Positions 1 through 6,045 of a stretch of 10,208 nt of DNA are shown here, in pieces (the first letter of the stretch is position 1; each line of letters opens with the position of its first letter). The stretch is from Chloroflexota bacterium (GTDB lineage Bacteria > Chloroflexota > Limnocylindria > Limnocylindrales > CSP1-4). Under the pieces are notes generated by a model. That model was not told the origin of the DNA. It did not search any database and saw nothing but the letters and a program-made list of their open reading frames with translations. The translations under genes and the position numbers were made by a program. The stretch is taken from the NCBI GenBank assembly GCA_021789355.1, contig JAJYJR010000166.1, positions 1 through 10,208 of the forward strand. The letters run 5' to 3'.

Positions 1-17
1 GGTATCTTCTTTCCCAC
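1..17 (-). CDS. 5' end of an unidentified gene running off the left edge
   Basis: On the - strand an excellent Shine-Dalgarno, AAGGAGG (30-24), is followed after 6 nt by GTG (17-15). The frame stays open to the window edge, reading fMet-Gly-Lys-Lys-Ile. Nothing can be said about the product from five residues. The start lies 82 bp beyond the restored stop of the HEPN gene on the same strand. It could therefore be a fifth member of that cluster or the first gene of the next unit, depending on whether the hairpin at 61-77 terminates transcription. Support is the spacing and quality of the ribosome site only. Confidence 0.45.
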
Positions 18-23
18 GGTGGT

Positions 24-30
24 CCTCCTT
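24..30 (-). promoter_or_regulatory. Strong ribosome binding site for the edge gene
   Basis: AAGGAGG on the - strand, 6 nt before GTG at 17-15. It is the best Shine-Dalgarno match in the left part of the window and is the reason for calling a gene start there. Confidence 0.5.
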
Positions 31-60
31 CTCTGCGGGCGTCTTGCAGGACACCCCGAA

Positions 61-77
61 CCTTGCCAGAGGCAAGG
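61..77 (-). terminator. Short hairpin after the HEPN gene
   Basis: CCTTGCC and GGCAAGG form a perfect 7-bp stem with a 3-nt loop, 22 nt past the restored HEPN stop. Read on the - strand it is followed by TTCGG, so the U-tract is very poor. It may be a weak or factor-assisted terminator, or just an intercistronic hairpin before the gene starting at 17. Confidence 0.35.
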
Positions 78-99
78 CCTCAGATGGCGGACCACCGCC

Positions 100-863
100 C
101 TACTTCAACAAATCGGGGGACAACCTCGCCTCGATCCGCTTCTGCTCGTTTTCCGAGACCGGGTTGTTGTGCGCCAAGGTGTCCTGGCGGGTTCAAGCTC
201 CTCGAGCCACTGGTTGATCCAATGCTGCTTGTGGATGATCGGCTCGAAGTCCGCCCAGTTCTTCTCGATTATGTTGCGGAGGTCGCTGAAGTCTGAGTAG
301 TAGATCTCGTGGGCGCCGCGCTTCCCGTGCCACGGCACCATGTCCTCCTTGTCCTTTCGGCCCTGGACAAGCTTGCGTACCCCGCTGGGCGCCTGGGTGA
401 GCCACCAGTCCCTGCCGTGTTTCGCGGTCAGCACCCGGTTGATCACGCTTCGGATCGAGTTCTCCAAGAGGTACATCTTCGGGTAGAGCTGAGCCATCCG
501 GGCTGCGTCCGTAGCGACCGATGTCGGAAGCAGGAGGTCGACGGCCGGGATTTCGGCGGACATGCGAACGGCACGCGAAGCAGGTGCTGCCGGCTTCGGC
601 GCTGCCGCCCGTCTTGGAGCTGTGGTGACGACGGGAGCTCCGTGGCTCCGCGGGACCATCCCTCGGACGCGATCGACAGTCTCGCGGTCCAGGTACTTCG
701 TGAGATCGATGCCCTTCTGGTGGGCGAGGACGTACGCGGCGTCCTCCGTCCTCATCGGCCCGTGCTGCTTCTTCACCTCGCCGACGAGCTGCGACAGCCG
801 TTGCGGCGTGACGTTCCCAAGCTTCTTCAGGAGCTCCGACCGGACCTCCGGGTTGGTTGCCAT
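100..863 (-). CDS. Swt1-type HEPN-domain protein, frameshifted at its RNase motif
   Basis: As written, the frame from ATG 863 gives 252 aa ending at 105, but its last ~25 residues are Arg/Thr/Ser-rich nonsense. Adding one G in the GG at 184-183 (codon 227) restores a C-terminus starting RDTLAHNNPVSENEQKRIEA and stopping at TAG 102-100, for 254 aa. That contains R227-x4-H232, the R-x4-6-H motif of HEPN ribonucleases, in the RNxxAHNN-like setting I associate with Swt1-type HEPN domains. Layout: N-terminal helical domain 1-70 (GPMRTEDAAYVLAHQKGIDL at 35-54), Pro/Ala-rich linker ~72-104, and HEPN core ~122-254 including YPKMYLLENSIRSVI. Family HEPN proteins are often RNA-cleaving toxins or defence effectors. 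It lies 7 bp after the last winged-helix gene, so it is probably co-transcribed. The indel may be a sequencing error or a real inactivation. Confidence 0.75.
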
Positions 864-870
864 GCTCCCG

Positions 871-1236
871 TCAGCCCTTCGCGGGCTGCGCGTCGTCGTC
901 GCGCGTGCGGTCCAGGTACCAGCGGACGATCGCGTCCTCGTTGCGGGCCACGATCACGCTCCGACCCGTTGCCCCTGGGGCGACCTCGACGAGCCCGAGG
1001 TCCAGTAGCTCCTTGACGAACAGCTGCGCTGCCCGGTCGGTGACGCCCGCCGCCTTCGCGAGTTCGGGGCTCCCGGCACGGCCGTCGATCGAGTCGAACA
1101 TCGACATCCGGGCGGATGTCCTCAGGAGCTCAGCCCGGAGCTTCGCCCGCAACTTCCGCTCCTCCGCTCCGGTCAGGAGCGCCAGCCGCCTGTCAATCGA
1201 GCGAAGGAGCCGGGTGGTCTGGTCGTTGTCGGTCAT
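871..1236 (-). CDS. Small winged-helix protein C (third of three paralogues)
   Basis: 121 aa from ATG 1236. The frame is open further upstream, but that extension is an Arg/Pro-rich shadow of the preceding gene; GTG at 1245 is a possible alternative start. Neither start has a good Shine-Dalgarno, so translation is probably coupled to the gene ending 13 nt upstream. Residues ~8-40 look like charged amphipathic helices (LLRSIDRRLALLTGAEERKL). Residues ~45-85 look like a helix-turn-helix (SIDGRAGSPELAKAAGVTDR, then an FVKELLDLGLVEV recognition helix and strand). A wing-like segment follows, and the C-terminus is acidic. A DNA-binding regulator or sensor is likely, with the specific role unknown. 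It resembles the proteins at 1595-1930 and 1250-1594 around the shared DG turn. The HEPN gene starts 7 bp downstream. Confidence 0.7.
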   Translation of the reverse strand: MTDNDQTTRLLRSIDRRLALLTGAEERKLRAKLRAELLRTSARMSMFDSIDGRAGSPELAKAAGVTDRAAQLFVKELLDLGLVEVAPGATGRSVIVARNEDAIVRWYLDRTRDDDAQPAKG

Positions 1237-1249
1237 CGTCGTCACACGC

Positions 1250-1594
1250 CTACGCGGCGGACTTCTTGGCTCGCACGGCCTTCGGCGGCGGGGTCTCGAT
1301 CCCGAGCTCAGCCAGGGTGAACGACGCCCTTGGGGACGCAGCGTCAGGGTCGACAAGCACGGCCGGCATCCATACCTTCAGCCACTTGGCGATGTCGTTG
1401 TGGTTCGCGCCGGTGGCCTTCTCGATCGCGATCACGCCGGTCCCGCCGTCCATCGCCGCATACGCACGCCGTTTCGCGTCCGTGTCGAGGAGCACCTCCG
1501 CACTCGACCGCAGCGCCGGCAGCGCTGCCAGTCGTGTCCAAGGCGCGATCTCCCTGAGGATGCGGATCTCCTCCACCCGGTCCTCGCCCGCCAT
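1250..1594 (-). CDS. Small winged-helix protein B (second of three paralogues)
   Basis: 114 aa. ATG (1594-1592) directly abuts the TGA of the upstream gene (1597-1595), and GGAGG (1607-1603) sits 8 nt upstream inside that gene's last codons, so the start is well supported. Helical N-terminus (~5-35), then KRRAYAAMDGGTGVIAIEKA and an IAKWLKVWMPAVLVDPD segment laid out like the helix-turn-helix of its two neighbours. The C-terminal 35 residues end in a Lys/Arg/Pro-rich tail (PPPKAVRAKKSA) that could bind nucleic acid. No enzyme motif is visible. It is the most diverged of the three: two Trp residues replace the usual recognition-helix pattern and the DG turn is kept. It is probably a DNA-binding or protein-contact component of the same operon. 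Confidence 0.7.
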   Translation of the reverse strand: MAGEDRVEEIRILREIAPWTRLAALPALRSSAEVLLDTDAKRRAYAAMDGGTGVIAIEKATGANHNDIAKWLKVWMPAVLVDPDAASPRASFTLAELGIETPPPKAVRAKKSAA

Positions 1595-1930
1595 TCAATC
1601 CACCTCCAGTGTCCGGGTCGGGTTCGACCCCTCTGTCACGGCTCCCAGCTCGCGGAGCTGCCGGAAGAACTTGCTGGTGGCGCCTTCGTCGAGCGCCGCC
1701 TCCGTGGAGATCTCCCTCTGCGTTCGGCTGCCGTCCGCCAGCTTCCATGCCTTGCGCCTGGTCACTGTGGACAGCAGGTCCCGCACCTGTTGGCGCTTCG
1801 CCTCCAGTCGTTCCGCTTGCCGCTGCTCGTAGCCTTGACGGTAGTGGTCGGCGATCGGGATGAGGAGATCGCGGATCTCACGAAGCAACTCTGTGTTCTC
1901 GTCCGGCAACTCGACAGTCCTCAAAGCCAA
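1595..1930 (-). CDS. Small winged-helix protein A (first gene of the HEPN cluster)
   Basis: Up to 111 aa. The frame is closed by a TGA 21 nt upstream of the TTG at 1930 and contains no ATG near its start. Candidate starts are TTG at 1930, 1924 or 1909; only the 1909 TTG has a purine-rich site (TGAGGA, 8 nt upstream). Residues ~10-55 are strongly helical and charged (LLREIRDLLIPIADHYRQGY, then Arg/Glu-rich), suggesting a coiled coil. Residues ~65-105 form a helix-turn-helix with wing: LADGSRTQREISTEAAL, then SKFFRQLRELGAVTEG. This is the clearest winged helix of the three small proteins. As first gene behind the promoter at 1982-1953 it could be the autoregulator of the cluster, but that is inference from position. 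Confidence 0.7.
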   Translation of the reverse strand: MALRTVELPDENTELLREIRDLLIPIADHYRQGYEQRQAERLEAKRQQVRDLLSTVTRRKAWKLADGSRTQREISTEAALDEGATSKFFRQLRELGAVTEGSNPTRTLEVD

Positions 1931-1952
1931 CTTGGCGAAGAAGTTGGGTCAC

Positions 1953-1982
1953 ATTCTACGCAGAGCCTCTTCGCTGTTGCAA
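1953..1982 (-). promoter_or_regulatory. Candidate promoter of the winged-helix/HEPN cluster
   Basis: On the - strand, TTGCAA (1982-1977) and TAGAAT (1958-1953) are separated by 18 bp, matching 4/6 and 5/6 of the sigma-70 type consensus. The predicted transcript start is about 15 nt before the TTG at 1930. This lies in the only gap between the recombinase and the cluster, so the cluster can be expressed independently of the recombinase. The TAGAAT hexamer resembles the -10 boxes before the housekeeping genes to the right. Confidence 0.45.
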
Positions 1983-2059
1983 GTCAAACTTGCCGCGTTC
2001 GGACATCTGTTCTAGCCCGACACCCACGTGCGAGTCTGCCTGCACGAGGTCGGTCGCGC

Positions 2060-3004
2060 CTACAGCCGGTCGCCTGGGCTGAGCCGCTTGTAGGCCTCGC
2101 GGGCGCGTTCGTCGGCCGCAGACGCGCCGTAGCGGGCGAGCATCTGGCGGCTTTTCCAGCCGGCAAGGCGCATCAGGTCGCCCTCGGTACCACCGGAGGC
2201 GAGCCACTGGTGGGCGTACGTGTGCCGGAACTGGTGCGGGTGAATGTCGGGCAAGCCCGCCTCGCGCCCGCGCCGCTTGATCGCAGGCTCGACGCCGGTC
2301 TCGGTTAGCCGGCCGCGCTTGCCGAGCCATAGCCAAGGCTCCGACGCGTCAGGCCGCTTCGATCGAGCGCGCAGGTAGCGATCGATGGCCTGGCCGGTCT
2401 TGTGGCCGAACGGACACGCCCGCGGCCGGCGGCCCTTGCCGAGGACGACGGCGGTCTCCTGGTCGAGGTCGACGTCCTCCAGTTTCAGCCCCGCGAGCTC
2501 GCCGCGGCGCATCCCGGTATCGAGGAAGAGCCGGATCATCGCGTTGTCGCGGCGGTCCTCGAAGCCGGTCGCGGCGCAGGCCTCCAGCAGCTTTCGCAGG
2601 TCGTCCTCGCGGAGGACGGGTGGGGGAGTCTCGGGCACGAGCGGCGGGCGCATCGTCGCCATCGGGCTCGCCGCGATCTCGCCCTCGGCGGCCAGCCACT
2701 TGAAGAACTGCTGGAGCGAGCGGAAGCGCTGCGAGAGGGTGGCCGGGCGCATCCCGGCGTCGGAGCGCTCGACGAGGAAGGCCTCGACATCCTCGCGCCG
2801 GACGTCGGCCACTCGGCGCGGGCGATGGCGGCGCGGCTCGGCAAGGAAGGCGTCGAACTGCTCGACCGCCTTGGCGTACGTGACGATCGTTGACGGCGCT
2901 TTGTTCTCGGCCCGGAGGTGGCGGGTGAAGGCGGCGAGGTTGGCGGGGACGTCGGGTTCGGCTATAGAATCGGGGCGAGCCCGACCGCGGGCGCTGGGAG
3001 CCAT
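2060..3004 (-). CDS. Tyrosine recombinase / phage-type integrase (XerC/D-like)
   Basis: 314 aa, the usual length for a compact tyrosine recombinase. It catalyses site-specific strand exchange through a covalent 3'-phosphotyrosine. The N-terminal SAM-like core-binding domain spans ~18-110 ([20 protein letters not shown] and [20 protein letters not shown]). The catalytic domain spans ~125-310 with all expected residues: R166 in [16 protein letters not shown]190 in VVLGKGRR, H257 and R260 in HPHQFRHT, W283 in LAGWKSRQ (the His/Trp position) and Y292 in ARYG. ATG at 3004 is the only obvious start but has no clear Shine-Dalgarno. It sits 105 bp from the 5' end of the tRNA at 3110 and is transcribed away from it. 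That position points to the integrase of an inserted element rather than the housekeeping Xer, but a chromosomal XerD-like protein cannot be excluded. Confidence 0.9.
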   Translation of the reverse strand: MAPSARGRARPDSIAEPDVPANLAAFTRHLRAENKAPSTIVTYAKAVEQFDAFLAEPRRHRPRRVADVRREDVEAFLVERSDAGMRPATLSQRFRSLQQFFKWLAAEGEIAASPMATMRPPLVPETPPPVLREDDLRKLLEACAATGFEDRRDNAMIRLFLDTGMRRGELAGLKLEDVDLDQETAVVLGKGRRPRACPFGHKTGQAIDRYLRARSKRPDASEPWLWLGKRGRLTETGVEPAIKRRGREAGLPDIHPHQFRHTYAHQWLASGGTEGDLMRLAGWKSRQMLARYGASAADERAREAYKRLSPGDRL

Positions 3005-3109
3005 AACTATCGGCCGCCGTGCTTGGAACCATGGCGACAGCTACAGGCTCGAAATCGACTGCGGTCAAGCTCCGCGCCAGTTGTGAACTGTGACTGAGCG
3101 TGAATCGGC

Positions 3110-3184
3110 GGCGGAGTAGCTCAGTGGTAGAGCAGGGGACTCATAAGCCCTTGGTCACAGGTTCAAATCCTGTCTCCGCTACCA
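3110..3184 (+). tRNA. tRNA with CAU anticodon, probably elongator tRNA-Met
   Basis: A complete cloverleaf. The acceptor stem GGCGGAG pairs with CTCCGCT (G1-U72 wobble), discriminator A73, encoded CCA (3182-3184). The D-arm is GCTC...GAGC. The T-arm is ACAGG-TTCAAAT-CCTGT. The anticodon loop CTCATAA carries CAU. In the anticodon stem (GGGGA/GCCCT) the loop-closing pair is A31-G39, a mismatch; the outermost is G-U. CAU is shared by initiator Met, elongator Met and lysidine-modified Ile2. The lack of three G-C pairs at the loop end argues against the initiator, and overall shape favours elongator Met over Ile2. The - strand of the T-arm encodes a false peptide often mis-annotated as protein. Confidence 0.93.
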
Positions 3185-3198
3185 ACTTCCGAACGTGA

Positions 3199-3229
3199 AG
3201 CGGCCCCTCGGGGATCCCGAGGGGCCGCT
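3199..3229 (+). terminator. 14-bp perfect hairpin after the tRNA gene
   Basis: AGCGGCCCCTCGGG (3199-3212) and its exact complement (3216-3229) flank a GAT loop, starting 15 nt after the tRNA CCA. It is followed by CATTGCCCC, so there is no U-run. It is probably the tRNA terminator, since GC-rich stems with poor U-tracts also follow ftsH in this window. Being near-symmetric, it could act on both strands. Confidence 0.65.
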
Positions 3230-3352
3230 CATTGCCCCTCCGTGGACGGCCGGGCCGGTCTGTGCCGCAGCCGCCATCGTGGGCAGACAACCGCCAGTGC
3301 CGGGCCCGCTGGCCGGCCAGTTGACTGGACGTTGTCGCGCCCGATGGTGACC

Positions 3353-3384
3353 AGCCTCCTCGGATCGACCTCCGCGAGGAGGCT
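3353..3384. repeat. Inverted repeat, 10-bp stem
   Basis: AGCCTCCTCG (3353-3362) pairs perfectly with CGAGGAGGCT (3375-3384) around a 12-nt loop. There is no U-tract on either strand. It may be part of a structured RNA or an operator. Confidence 0.45.
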
Positions 3385-3659
3385 CGGCGCCGCTCCGGAT
3401 CGACGAGGGCAGCCTGTTCGGTCACCGGCGGCACGCCGCGTGGGAGGGCCCGAACGCCCCGCGTGCGGCCTACCCGAACGGGTGGTGGAGCTCGGTCCAT
3501 TCGGCGACCCTGCGGGGGGCGGGTCGGCCCTCGCCGGCGGCGGTGTCCGCATGCGATCGTCCCGTCAACGGTCGAGGGCGGTGTTCGGGCAGACATTCGC
3601 TCCCGATCGGAGTGTCGACCGCGGTACCCTCCCCCCACCCCCGCGGTTTGCCCTCATCC

Positions 3660-3695
3660 GAGGAGCCGGCGCCCGCCAGTGGCAGCCGGCTCCTC
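3660..3695. repeat. Inverted repeat, 11-bp stem
   Basis: GAGGAGCCGGC (3660-3670) and GCCGGCTCCTC (3685-3695) are exact complements around a 14-nt loop. It lies 275 bp upstream of the ftsH start. No U-run follows, so a classical terminator is not supported. Confidence 0.5.
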
Positions 3696-3914
3696 TGACG
3701 TCCGCCGCCGCTCGGTAACGTAACTCGCGACGGCCAGGAGGCGGGCGCGCGGCCCCGCCCCGGTTCCCCGCCGGGTCGATGCGGGGCAATCCGTTCCGCC
3801 GGTCCCTGGCGTACCGACCGGGGACGGGGGATCCCGGCCGGCGGGCGCGGTCCCGTGCCGCGAGTCCCGGACCGCCAACCCGACGGTCCAATCGGGCTCT
3901 CAGAATAGGGACGC

Positions 3915-3920
3915 TATACT
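3915..3920 (+). promoter_or_regulatory. Candidate -10 box of ftsH
   Basis: TATACT matches 5/6 of the sigma-70 -10 consensus, 50 nt before the TTG start. The position 17 bp upstream has no good -35 hexamer. The distance to the gene is like those of the other -10-like boxes in this window. Confidence 0.4.
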
Positions 3921-3956
3921 CGTGGCACGGTTGGTCCACGACCCGCCGCCTGACCC

Positions 3957-3961
3957 GGAGG
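3957..3961 (+). promoter_or_regulatory. Ribosome binding site fixing the ftsH TTG start
   Basis: GGAGG, 9 nt before TTG at 3971. It settles the start: the frame is open back to ATG 3779, but the 64 residues before the TTG are Arg/Pro-rich non-protein sequence, and the TTG places the first transmembrane helix near the N-terminus as in all FtsH. Confidence 0.75.
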
Positions 3962-3970
3962 CTCTCCTTC

Positions 3971-5893
3971 TTGAACGCAAAGTTCCTGCGCAACGGGATC
4001 GTGATGCTGGTGCTCGTGGTGGGCACGGTCGCGTTGCTCTACACCTGGCTGATGCAGCCCACGACCACCAATTCCGAGCCGTACTCGACGTTCCTGAACG
4101 ATGTCACGGCCGGCAAAGTGGCCAAAGTCGAGCAGCAGAACACGACCCTCACGGTCACGACCAACGCGTCGCCGCCCGAGACCTACACGAGCGAGGTCGC
4201 GAGCCCGCTCGTCAACGTCTACGACGACATCAAGGCCGCGGCCCAGAAGGGTGGCGTCGACTACACCAAGATCGTCTACCAGCCGGTCGCGGCCGCGGAC
4301 ACGAGCTGGATCGGCCTGCTGGCGTCCGTCCTCTTACCGGTCCTCCTGATCGGCGCCTTCATCTTCTTCATGATGCGCCAGGCCCAGGGGACCAACAACC
4401 AGGCTCTGAGCTTCGGCAAGAGCCGGGCCCGCATGTTCCTGGGCAACAAGACCGTCGTGACGTTCCAGGACGTGGCCGGCGTCGACGAGGCGAAGATGGA
4501 GCTCCAGGAGGTCGTGGAGTTCCTGAAGTACCCGGAGAAGTTCAACACGCTCGGCGCGCGCATCCCGCGCGGCGTGCTCCTCGTCGGCCCTCCGGGAACG
4601 GGCAAGACGCTGCTCGCCCGGGCCGTGGCCGGCGAGGCGGGCGTGCCCTTCTTCAGCATCAGTGGCTCCGAGTTCGTCGAGATGTTCGTGGGCGTCGGCG
4701 CGAGCCGTGTCCGCGACCTGTTCGACCAGGCCAAGCGCAACTCCCCCTGCATCGTCTTCGTCGACGAGATCGACGCGGTCGGCCGGCAGCGCGGCGCGGG
4801 CCTCGGCGGCTCGCACGACGAGCGCGAGCAGACCCTGAACCAGATCCTGGTCGAGATGGACGGCTTCGACACGAACACCAACGTGATCGTCGTCGCCGCC
4901 ACCAACCGCCCGGACGTCCTGGACCCGGCCCTGCTGCGGCCCGGCCGCTTCGACCGCCAGGTGATCCTCGATCGGCCCGACATGAAGGGCCGGGTCGCGA
5001 TCCTGAAAGTCCACACCAAGGGCAAGCCGCTCGACAAGACGATCGACGTCGAGAACCTGGCCCGCCAGTCGCCGGGCTTCAGCGGCGCCGACATCGCCAA
5101 TCTCGTCAACGAGGCCGCGATCCTCGCCGCCCGGCGCAACCGCAAGGTGATCGGGATGAGCGAGTTCGAGGAGGCGCTGGAGCGGATCGTCGCCGGCCCC
5201 GAGCGCAAGAGCCGGGTGATCAGCGATCCCGAGAAGCGGATCATCGCCATCCACGAGGGCGGCCACGCCGTCGTGCAGCGGGTCCTGCCGAAGTGCGACC
5301 CGGTCAACAAGGTGACGATCATCAGCCGGGGCATGGCTCTCGGCTACACCATGGCCCTGCCGGTCGAGGACCGCTACCTGCAGTCGAAGTCCGAGTTCGA
5401 GGACAAGATCGCGGGGCTCCTCGGCGGCAACGCGGCCGAGAAGCTGATCTTCGGCGACACGACGACCGGCGCGTCGAACGACATCGAGAAGGCAACCGAT
5501 CTCGCGAGGCGCATGGTCACCGAGTTCGGGATGAGCGACAAGCTCGGGCCGCTCGCCTTCGGCAAGCGCGACGAGATGATCTTCCTGGGGCGCGAGATCG
5601 GCGAGCAGCGCAACTACTCGGACGAAGTCGCCAAGCAGATCGACGAGGAAGTCCGGGCGATCATCGACCACGCCTACACCCGGGCGATGGAGACCCTGAC
5701 CGAGAACAAGCACCGGCTGATGGCCCTCGCCGACAAGCTGATCGCCGAGGAGACGGTCGACTCCGTGGAGTTCGAGAAGCTCTTCGCCGATCTGCCGCCC
5801 AAGGAGAACCAGCACGGGGCGCCGCCCCGGGTCGTGGCCCCGGATGCCGCGACGCCGGGCGCCGCTCCGACGCCGACGCCGAGCCCGGCCTGA
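3971..5893 (+). CDS. ftsH: ATP-dependent zinc metalloprotease FtsH
   Basis: 640 aa from TTG 3971, normal family length. It is a membrane-anchored hexameric AAA+ protease that unfolds and degrades membrane and short-lived cytosolic proteins. Order: TM1 ~9-28, extracytoplasmic domain ~30-110, TM2 ~113-135. AAA+ module: Walker A GPPGTGKT 206-213, pore motif around MFVG 238-241, Walker B with D265-E266, second region of homology ~306-328 including RPGRFDR. The zinc protease domain has H428-E429-G-G-H432 as the HExxH motif and D504 in [11 protein letters not shown] as likely third ligand. Usual FtsH has HEAGH; here Ala is Gly. The C-terminal ~30 residues are a disordered Pro/Thr/Ala tail ([14 protein letters not shown]). 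It is monocistronic: its own promoter-like box upstream and a hairpin just after the stop. Confidence 0.97.
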   Translation: MNAKFLRNGIVMLVLVVGTVALLYTWLMQPTTTNSEPYSTFLNDVTAGKVAKVEQQNTTLTVTTNASPPETYTSEVASPLVNVYDDIKAAAQKGGVDYTKIVYQPVAAADTSWIGLLASVLLPVLLIGAFIFFMMRQAQGTNNQALSFGKSRARMFLGNKTVVTFQDVAGVDEAKMELQEVVEFLKYPEKFNTLGARIPRGVLLVGPPGTGKTLLARAVAGEAGVPFFSISGSEFVEMFVGVGASRVRDLFDQAKRNSPCIVFVDEIDAVGRQRGAGLGGSHDEREQTLNQILVEMDGFDTNTNVIVVAATNRPDVLDPALLRPGRFDRQVILDRPDMKGRVAILKVHTKGKPLDKTIDVENLARQSPGFSGADIANLVNEAAILAARRNRKVIGMSEFEEALERIVAGPERKSRVISDPEKRIIAIHEGGHAVVQRVLPKCDPVNKVTIISRGMALGYTMALPVEDRYLQSKSEFEDKIAGLLGGNAAEKLIFGDTTTGASNDIEKATDLARRMVTEFGMSDKLGPLAFGKRDEMIFLGREIGEQRNYSDEVAKQIDEEVRAIIDHAYTRAMETLTENKHRLMALADKLIAEETVDSVEFEKLFADLPPKENQHGAPPRVVAPDAATPGAAPTPTPSPA

Positions 5894-5920
5894 ACCGGGC
5901 GCCGCTCCCGCACCGCCGAT

Positions 5921-5949
5921 GAAGGGCGGGCCCGCCGGGCCCGCCCTTC
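5921..5949 (+). terminator. GC-rich hairpin ending the ftsH transcript
   Basis: GAAGGGCGGGCCC (5921-5933) is exactly complementary to 5937-5949 with a GCC loop, starting 27 nt after the ftsH stop. The following bases are TCTCGCTGCC, so the U-tract is poor. Its place between ftsH and a gene with its own promoter-like box supports a terminator. Confidence 0.7.
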
Positions 5950-6004
5950 TCGCTGCCTTCGCTGCCGCTCGGCGCCGCGACCAGCCGCGCGGCCCGCGGA
6001 CGGC

Positions 6005-6010
6005 TAGAAT
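6005..6010 (+). promoter_or_regulatory. Candidate -10 box of the M20 peptidase gene
   Basis: TAGAAT, 35 nt before the ATG at 6046. It is the same hexamer as before the winged-helix/HEPN cluster. No convincing -35 hexamer is visible 16-18 bp upstream. Confidence 0.4.
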
Positions 6011-6045
6011 CAGGTCATCCCGACCGACTCGTGCGGAGGCTACCC

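Larger units (their letters stand above)
3230..3914 (+). other. Long gene-free stretch before ftsH
   Basis: Open frames exist on both strands, but their translations are low-complexity Arg/Pro/Gly/Ser-rich with no recognisable domain, no credible ribosome site and many rare combinations. I take them as chance ORFs in GC-rich DNA. The stretch holds a 12-bp palindrome, CTGGCCGGCCAG (3309-3320), and three stem-loops at 3353-3384, 3618-3647 and 3660-3695. It also holds a repeated CGGATCGAC (3361-3369 and 3396-3404). I found no conserved core of RNase P RNA, SRP RNA or tmRNA. It could hold an unannotated structured RNA, a long 5' leader, or decayed sequence. Confidence 0.5.

Noticed and set aside
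1947..1953. GGTCACA shared with the tRNA variable/T-arm region, a possible att core
   Set aside because: Seven bases is within chance expectation and the flanks do not match. It would also place the cluster outside the element.
857..2308. 483-residue + strand open frame across the winged-helix/HEPN cluster
   Set aside because: Arg/Ser-rich antisense shadow. The opposite strand has domains, tight gene spacing and a good ribosome site.
2963..2970. TATAGAAT on the + strand inside the recombinase gene, a possible tRNA promoter
   Set aside because: About 140 bp from the tRNA with no -35 at the right distance, and inside a coding region.
3141..3638. Open frame on the - strand whose end reads ...VAETGFEPVTKGL
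   Set aside because: This peptide is the antisense translation of the tRNA T-arm, a well-known false protein end. The rest is Arg/Pro-rich chance sequence.
3611..3650. GACCGCGG segment suggesting a T-box riboswitch core
   Set aside because: Only the ACCGCG part fits. The preceding GGGTGG is absent and the downstream gene is ftsH, not an aminoacyl-tRNA synthetase or amino acid gene.
3242..3718. 158-residue + strand open frame in the gap before ftsH
   Set aside because: No ribosome site, no domain, and composition typical of chance frames in GC-rich DNA. It also spans two strong hairpins.
3779..3970. N-terminal extension of ftsH from ATG 3779
   Set aside because: 64 Arg/Pro-rich residues unlike any FtsH, spanning the -10-like box. 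GGAGG before TTG 3971 fixes the true start.
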